Shown piece after piece: positions 5,723 to 7,551 of a stretch of 7,551 nucleotides of DNA (position 1 is its first letter; each line of letters starts with the position of its first letter). A program made the position numbers and the translations under genes. The DNA lies in the NCBI GenBank assembly GCA_015904055.1, contig JABMDE010000101.1, positions 1-7,551 of the forward strand. Reading direction: 5' to 3'. Under the pieces are notes generated by a model, which did not search any database, had not been told where the DNA came from, and saw only the letters and a list, made by a program, of their open reading frames with translations. This stretch comes from Nitrospira sp. Its GTDB lineage: Bacteria; Nitrospirota; Nitrospiria; Nitrospirales; Nitrospiraceae.

Positions 5723-6854
5723 AACAGATTTGGCGGGCTATCGCGTCTATTCCTGCACGGTTGCCAACTGCTCTCTCAGTTCCGGCAATGCAATGCTTCT
5801 GGCCACGCTCGGACAGGTGACCAGCTTCAATTTCGGAACCCCGGCAACGACCCAATATTACTTCCTGACCGCGTTTGATTTTGCAAATGCTGAATCCCTG
5901 CCCAGCTCCCTTGTCACGTATACCCCGTCTTCTAACGTACCCCCGGCAATCGGAGTGAGTTCAACCAGTTTTACATTCGCAGCCACTCAGGGCGGAGCCA
6001 TCCCGGCGTACCAATCGTTGGATATCACCAATACGGGAGGGGGTACGCTTAGCTGGACAGCCAGCGAGAATGCGGGATGGCTGTCGCTCAGTCAGACCTC
6101 GGGTAGCGGGAATACTTCGGTCAGAGTGAATGTCACCACGGGGGGGCTGGTAGCCGGGACCTATAGCGGATCGATCATCATCAGCGCGTCGGGAGCGTCC
6201 TCGGTCACTGTGCCGGTGATGTTCACCGTTACGAGCACAGCCGTGCCCGTTATCCAAGCAAGTCCAATGAGTTTCGTGTTCGCGGCTACTCAGGGAGGGG
6301 CCAACCCCGGGTACCAAACGTTGACCATCACCAACACAGGAGGGGGGACACTCAATTGGACGGCTAGCGAAAGTGCGGGGTGGCTGTCGCTGAGTCAGAC
6401 ATCAGGCAGCGGGGATGCTTCGGTCAGAGTGAGTGTCACAACTGGAACTCTGGCTGTTGGGACCTATAGCCGTGCGATCACTATCGGCGCAACCGGGGCC
6501 TCCTCGGTCACCGTTTCGGTGACCTTCACCATCACGGCTGGATCGTCCTTACCACCGGCCGTTGGTGTGAGTCCGACAAGCCTTTCGTTTACCGCGAGAC
6601 GAGGCGGCGCCAATCCAGCGCCTCGATCCTTCAATATCTTCAATGCGGGTGGTGGAGTATTGACATGGTATCTGGATGATACCGCATCGTGGATTTTCTT
6701 CAGTCCCAGAGAGGGAAATCAGAATGGTGCTGTGACGGTGAGTGTCGCGACCGGGGCACTTGCCGTTGGAGTGCACAGGAGAGAGATCAGGATCTGGCAG
6801 TATGGAGTAAACACCGCGGCCATTGTGCCAATCACCGTTACGATTACGAAATAG
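5634..6854 (+). CDS. Secreted FnIII plus triple BACON-repeat protein
   Basis: This is an exported, probably extracellular or surface-associated protein of 406 residues. Residues 1-21 are a signal peptide (MNLVRVIAIVLTFWSATAWGA). Residues 22-98 are a fibronectin-III-like domain, with LTWTANSETDLAGYRVY at the start and a Cys pair (YSCTVANC) that may form a disulfide. Three BACON-like beta-sandwich repeats follow at about 103-201, 205-301 and 307-406. Their shared pattern is SFxFxATQGGAxP, ITNTGGGTLxWTAS, AGWLSLSQTSGSG and LAxGTYS. Repeats 1 and 2 are very close even in DNA, with a 303-base period; repeat 3 is diverged and lacks several of these motifs. BACON domains are proposed to bind carbohydrate or mucin-like ligands, but the ligand here is unknown. 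I chose ATG 5634 because GAAGGA (5621-5626) lies seven bases upstream and the leader begins there; GTG 5592 is an alternative that would spoil the leader. No anchor or catalytic domain is visible. G7 (6140-6146) and G6 (6342-6347) runs lie in the coding sequence. Confidence 0.88.
   Translation: MNLVRVIAIVLTFWSATAWGATLTWTANSETDLAGYRVYSCTVANCSLSSGNAMLLATLGQVTSFNFGTPATTQYYFLTAFDFANAESLPSSLVTYTPSSNVPPAIGVSSTSFTFAATQGGAIPAYQSLDITNTGGGTLSWTASENAGWLSLSQTSGSGNTSVRVNVTTGGLVAGTYSGSIIISASGASSVTVPVMFTVTSTAVPVIQASPMSFVFAATQGGANPGYQTLTITNTGGGTLNWTASESAGWLSLSQTSGSGDASVRVSVTTGTLAVGTYSRAITIGATGASSVTVSVTFTITAGSSLPPAVGVSPTSLSFTARRGGANPAPRSFNIFNAGGGVLTWYLDDTASWIFFSPREGNQNGAVTVSVATGALAVGVHRREIRIWQYGVNTAAIVPITVTITK
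5940..6851 (+). repeat. Three tandem BACON-coding repeats
   Basis: Units at about 5940-6236, 6246-6536 and 6552-6851 encode the three domains. Units 1 and 2 share long near-identical DNA blocks, for example TGGCTGTCGCT at 6078 and again at 6381 (offset 303), pointing to a fairly recent duplication or ongoing conversion. Unit 3 aligns only at protein level (corresponding Trp 103 codons further on). Confidence 0.75.
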
Positions 6855-7130
6855 TCGTGGGAGGGCGAAGATGTTGGCAATCTAGATATGGGGTCTGGCC
6901 GGGCCCCCCCCCCCCACACAGTAGTGGCTGCCAGCAGACGTCAGGCTGGATCCGGCCATCGGGTAGAAGAGCCGAGTCAGCGGTGCATCTTTCCGGTCCT
7001 GGTGGCATGATGCGGGCGAGTTGCGATGCCGGTGCATAGCACGAGAAGACTGGCCGCGGAACTTTCGTACGACCATGTCAGCAATGTAGCTCGCACGGTC
7101 GCGTAAGACAGACCTACGCCACAAAAAATA
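6855..7130. other. Convergent intergenic region with a C12 homopolymer
   Basis: This lies between the stops of the BACON gene and transketolase. It holds a run of 12 C (6904-6915) directly after GGG, so GGCCGGGCCC-type self-pairing is possible. It also holds a small dyad GCGTA(7101-7105)/TACGC(7115-7119). Several 66-116-codon frames cross it on both strands; none has a ribosome site or recognisable domain, and some run through the C12 run, so I call none of them. Confidence 0.5.
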
Positions 7131-7147
7131 TCAGGCGGCTTTCGCCG
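7123..7147 (-). terminator. Candidate intrinsic terminator of transketolase
   Basis: On the minus strand CGGC-GAAA-GCCG (7147-7136), a 4-bp stem with a GNRA-type loop, spans the last codons. The TGA and then T6 (7128-7123) follow eight bases after the stem. The stem is short and the gap to the T-run is longer than usual, so termination may be weak. Confidence 0.35.
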
Positions 7148-7551
7148 GTTTCTTGAGCTGTCTGGTTGCTGCCGCGACAACGTTGTCTGTCGTGAACCCG
7201 AATTTCTTTTGGAGTTCCTTGAGGGGAGCCGAAGCCCCAAATGATTGCATGCCGATGATCTCGCCTGTCAGCCCCGCATAGCGAGCCCACCCAAACGTAG
7301 ACGCTTGTTCCACGCAGACCCGTGCCGTCACGTTCGGTGGAATCACGCGGTCTCGATATTCTTGCGGTTGATGTTCGAACAGCTCCCAGGAGGGCATGCT
7401 CACGACACGCGCCTTGATTCCTTGTGTCTTCAACTGTTCCGCTGCGTCAAGACAGAGCGAGACTTCACTGCCGCTGGCGAGGAGCAGCACGTCCGGCCTC
7501 CCTCCAGGTACGTCAGCCAGCACATAGGCGCCTTTTGCGACTCCCGATGCG
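7131..7551 (-). CDS. tkt: Transketolase, C-terminal part (truncated by window edge)
   Basis: Transketolase moves two-carbon ketol units between sugar phosphates in the non-oxidative pentose phosphate pathway (and in the Calvin cycle where present), using thiamine diphosphate, in the cytoplasm. The visible 139 codons are the transketolase C-terminal domain: LLLASGSEVSL, GIKARVVSMPSWELF, then ARVCVEQASTFGWARY, IIGMQSFGASAP and the closing KKFGFTTDNVVAAA, with a Lys/Ala tail and TGA at 7131-7133. The thiamine-binding and pyrimidine domains lie beyond the right edge. The frame is open with no lesions, in contrast to the small genes further left. It converges on the BACON gene across 276 bases. 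Confidence 0.93.
   Translation of the reverse strand, partial: ASGVAKGAYVLADVPGGRPDVLLLASGSEVSLCLDAAEQLKTQGIKARVVSMPSWELFEHQPQEYRDRVIPPNVTARVCVEQASTFGWARYAGLTGEIIGMQSFGASAPLKELQKKFGFTTDNVVAAATRQLKKPAKAA

Noticed and set aside
6689..7039. 116-codon + strand frame and its antisense neighbours
   Set aside because: Starts inside the BACON gene in another frame and runs through the C12 run; no ribosome site or domain.
1..7551. CRISPR array, tRNA, rRNA or known riboswitch
   Set aside because: No regularly spaced repeats, no cloverleaf with an anticodon arm and no recognised riboswitch core were seen by eye on either strand.

Overview
The window looks like a stretch of a moderately GC-rich Gram-negative bacterial chromosome. 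Its gene mix is a type IV pilus/type II secretion ATPase, a PilZ domain, a surface-adhesin-E-like exported protein, a lipoprotein-type dienelactone hydrolase, a secreted FnIII/BACON repeat protein and transketolase. That mix would fit Nitrospira (Nitrospirota), but this is an inference from gene content and general feel, not a demonstrated assignment.

Layout. Positions 1-99 hold the 3' end of an unrecognised + strand gene. A gene-poor gap (100-668) follows, with hairpins, a weak sigma70-like promoter candidate and a possible minus-strand coding relic (354-542). The one large intact enzyme is a PilB/GspE-family assembly ATPase (669-2420, +). It converges on a small PilZ-domain gene (2456-2780, -) whose N-terminal strand lies in a different frame. 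A gene-poor gap (2781-3338) contains a perfect 7-bp inverted repeat. Next is a surface-adhesin-E-like gene (3339-3769, +) whose signal peptide is out of frame with its domain at a G6 run. Opposite and convergent to it is a badly broken dienelactone-hydrolase-like lipoprotein gene (3817-4760, -). It has four frame breaks, two in-frame stops and ATA where the start codon should be. The gap 4771-5633 holds an AT-rich pocket, a 14-bp palindrome and ambiguous coding relics. An intact secreted protein (5634-6854, +) carries a signal peptide, one FnIII-like domain and three BACON-like repeats. A C12 homopolymer lies in the following gap, and the window ends inside the C-terminal part of transketolase (7131-7551, -).

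How the parts relate. The ATPase and the PilZ gene both belong to families tied to cyclic-di-GMP control of pili and secretion, and the adhesin-like and BACON proteins are exported, so the theme is cell-surface biology. There is no evident operon: neighbouring genes are convergent or separated by long gaps. The most striking feature is that three consecutive small genes between the intact ATPase and the intact BACON gene are all broken, mostly by apparent single-base losses at short G/C runs. Either this is a decaying or phase-variable surface-gene segment, or part of the signal is homopolymer sequencing error. The nonsense codons in the hydrolase argue that at least that gene is truly dead. 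I found no CRISPR array, tRNA, rRNA, IS element or convincing novel multi-gene system.
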